Shown here: positions 63,830 to 64,000 of the stretch, one piece after another
How the letters are laid out: each line of letters starts with the position of its first letter
Position numbering within the stretch: the first letter of the stretch is position 1
Assembly (NCBI RefSeq): GCF_037969725.1
Contig: NZ_CP150203.1
Coordinates: 5,162,001 to 5,226,000 of the forward strand
Direction: 5' to 3'
DNA length: 64,000 nt
From: Paenibacillus sp. FSL W8-0426
GTDB taxonomy: Bacteria > Bacillota > Bacilli > Paenibacillales > Paenibacillaceae
The notes under the pieces: model-generated
What the model was told of the DNA's origin: nothing
Seen by the model: the letters and a program-made list of their open reading frames with translations, nothing else
Databases searched by the model: none
Translations under genes and position numbers: made by a program

Positions 63830-64000
63830 CTATTGTCCATCCTCATTCTTTATTTCTTTCCACTCAACCTCGCTAGATTGAATGTTTAATACAATTACAT
63901 CATCCAAACCATTGAGAACCATTTTAATACGCTCACCTTTTCCTTCAAATGGGAGTAGATCGACCTCTAGTATTTCACTACTATCCAAATTAAATAATTG
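63830..64000 (-). CDS. Partial CDS, C-terminal 56 residues, unknown
   Basis: Open from the window edge to TAG at 63830-63832, reading QLFNLDSSEILEVDLLPFEG then KGERIKMVLNGLDDVIVLNI ... EWKEIKNEDGQ. Acidic, soluble, low GC, resembling the other immunity-like genes across the IS element. The start lies outside the window. Confidence 0.5.
   Translation of the reverse strand, partial: QLFNLDSSEILEVDLLPFEGKGERIKMVLNGLDDVIVLNIQSSEVEWKEIKNEDGQ

Overview
The window reads as a chromosome segment of a Gram-positive, endospore-former-type bacterium, most probably a Paenibacillus. The signs are mid-GC genes with strong GGAGG ribosome sites, many TTG/GTG starts, ABC sugar importers with LacI regulators, a meso-diaminopimelate dehydrogenase, large intracellular glycosidases and abundant IS110-type elements. 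This species call is inference; no rRNA or tRNA gene is visible.

Layout. 0-10 kb: NADP-type glutamate dehydrogenase, then a minus-strand sugar operon (GH140-like glycosidase, Gfo/Idh/MocA oxidoreductase, EutH-like permease, beta-glucoside-type PTS IIBCA) with a divergent LacI regulator and a Cys-cluster pentapeptide-repeat protein. 10-16 kb: diaminopimelate dehydrogenase, alpha/beta hydrolase, exonuclease III, two decaying genes, a VOC protein and a lipoprotein. 16-36 kb: an accessory region with two IS110-family elements, an orphan IS110-type noncoding end, an IS3 relic, and small regulator/oxidoreductase modules (XRE-MmyB/quinone reductase, TetR/YdbS/YdbT, TetR/SDR, HxlR/SDR), several with visible palindromic operators. 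36-45 kb: a LacI-controlled operon (sugar-binding lipoprotein, two permeases, GH30, GH35) that looks like uptake and breakdown of a beta-galactan. 45-54 kb: metallophosphoesterase, an IscA-like protein, a second sugar ABC operon led by an amidohydrolase, and a SolA-type oxidase. 54-60 kb: an alcohol dehydrogenase killed by one nonsense codon, an RclA/YkgC-type disulfide oxidoreductase, a STAS-like protein and a chemotaxis receptor. 60-64 kb: a polymorphic-toxin C-terminus cut off by an IS110-type element, with a coupled CPCC-type immunity gene and further immunity-like genes, one frameshifted.

Two noncoding themes run through the window. One is a ~185-bp intergenic repeat made of four ~23-nt units (two forward, two inverted), present three times. 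The other is the structured ends of IS110-type elements: a 5' region upstream of the 34.6-kb transposase has a collinear homologue at 25.7 kb with no transposase beside it, and the 17-kb transposase is followed by ~340 nt bounded by long inverted repeats. These are where IS110 bridge/seek RNAs are expected. I found no CRISPR array, tRNA, rRNA or riboswitch that I could support.
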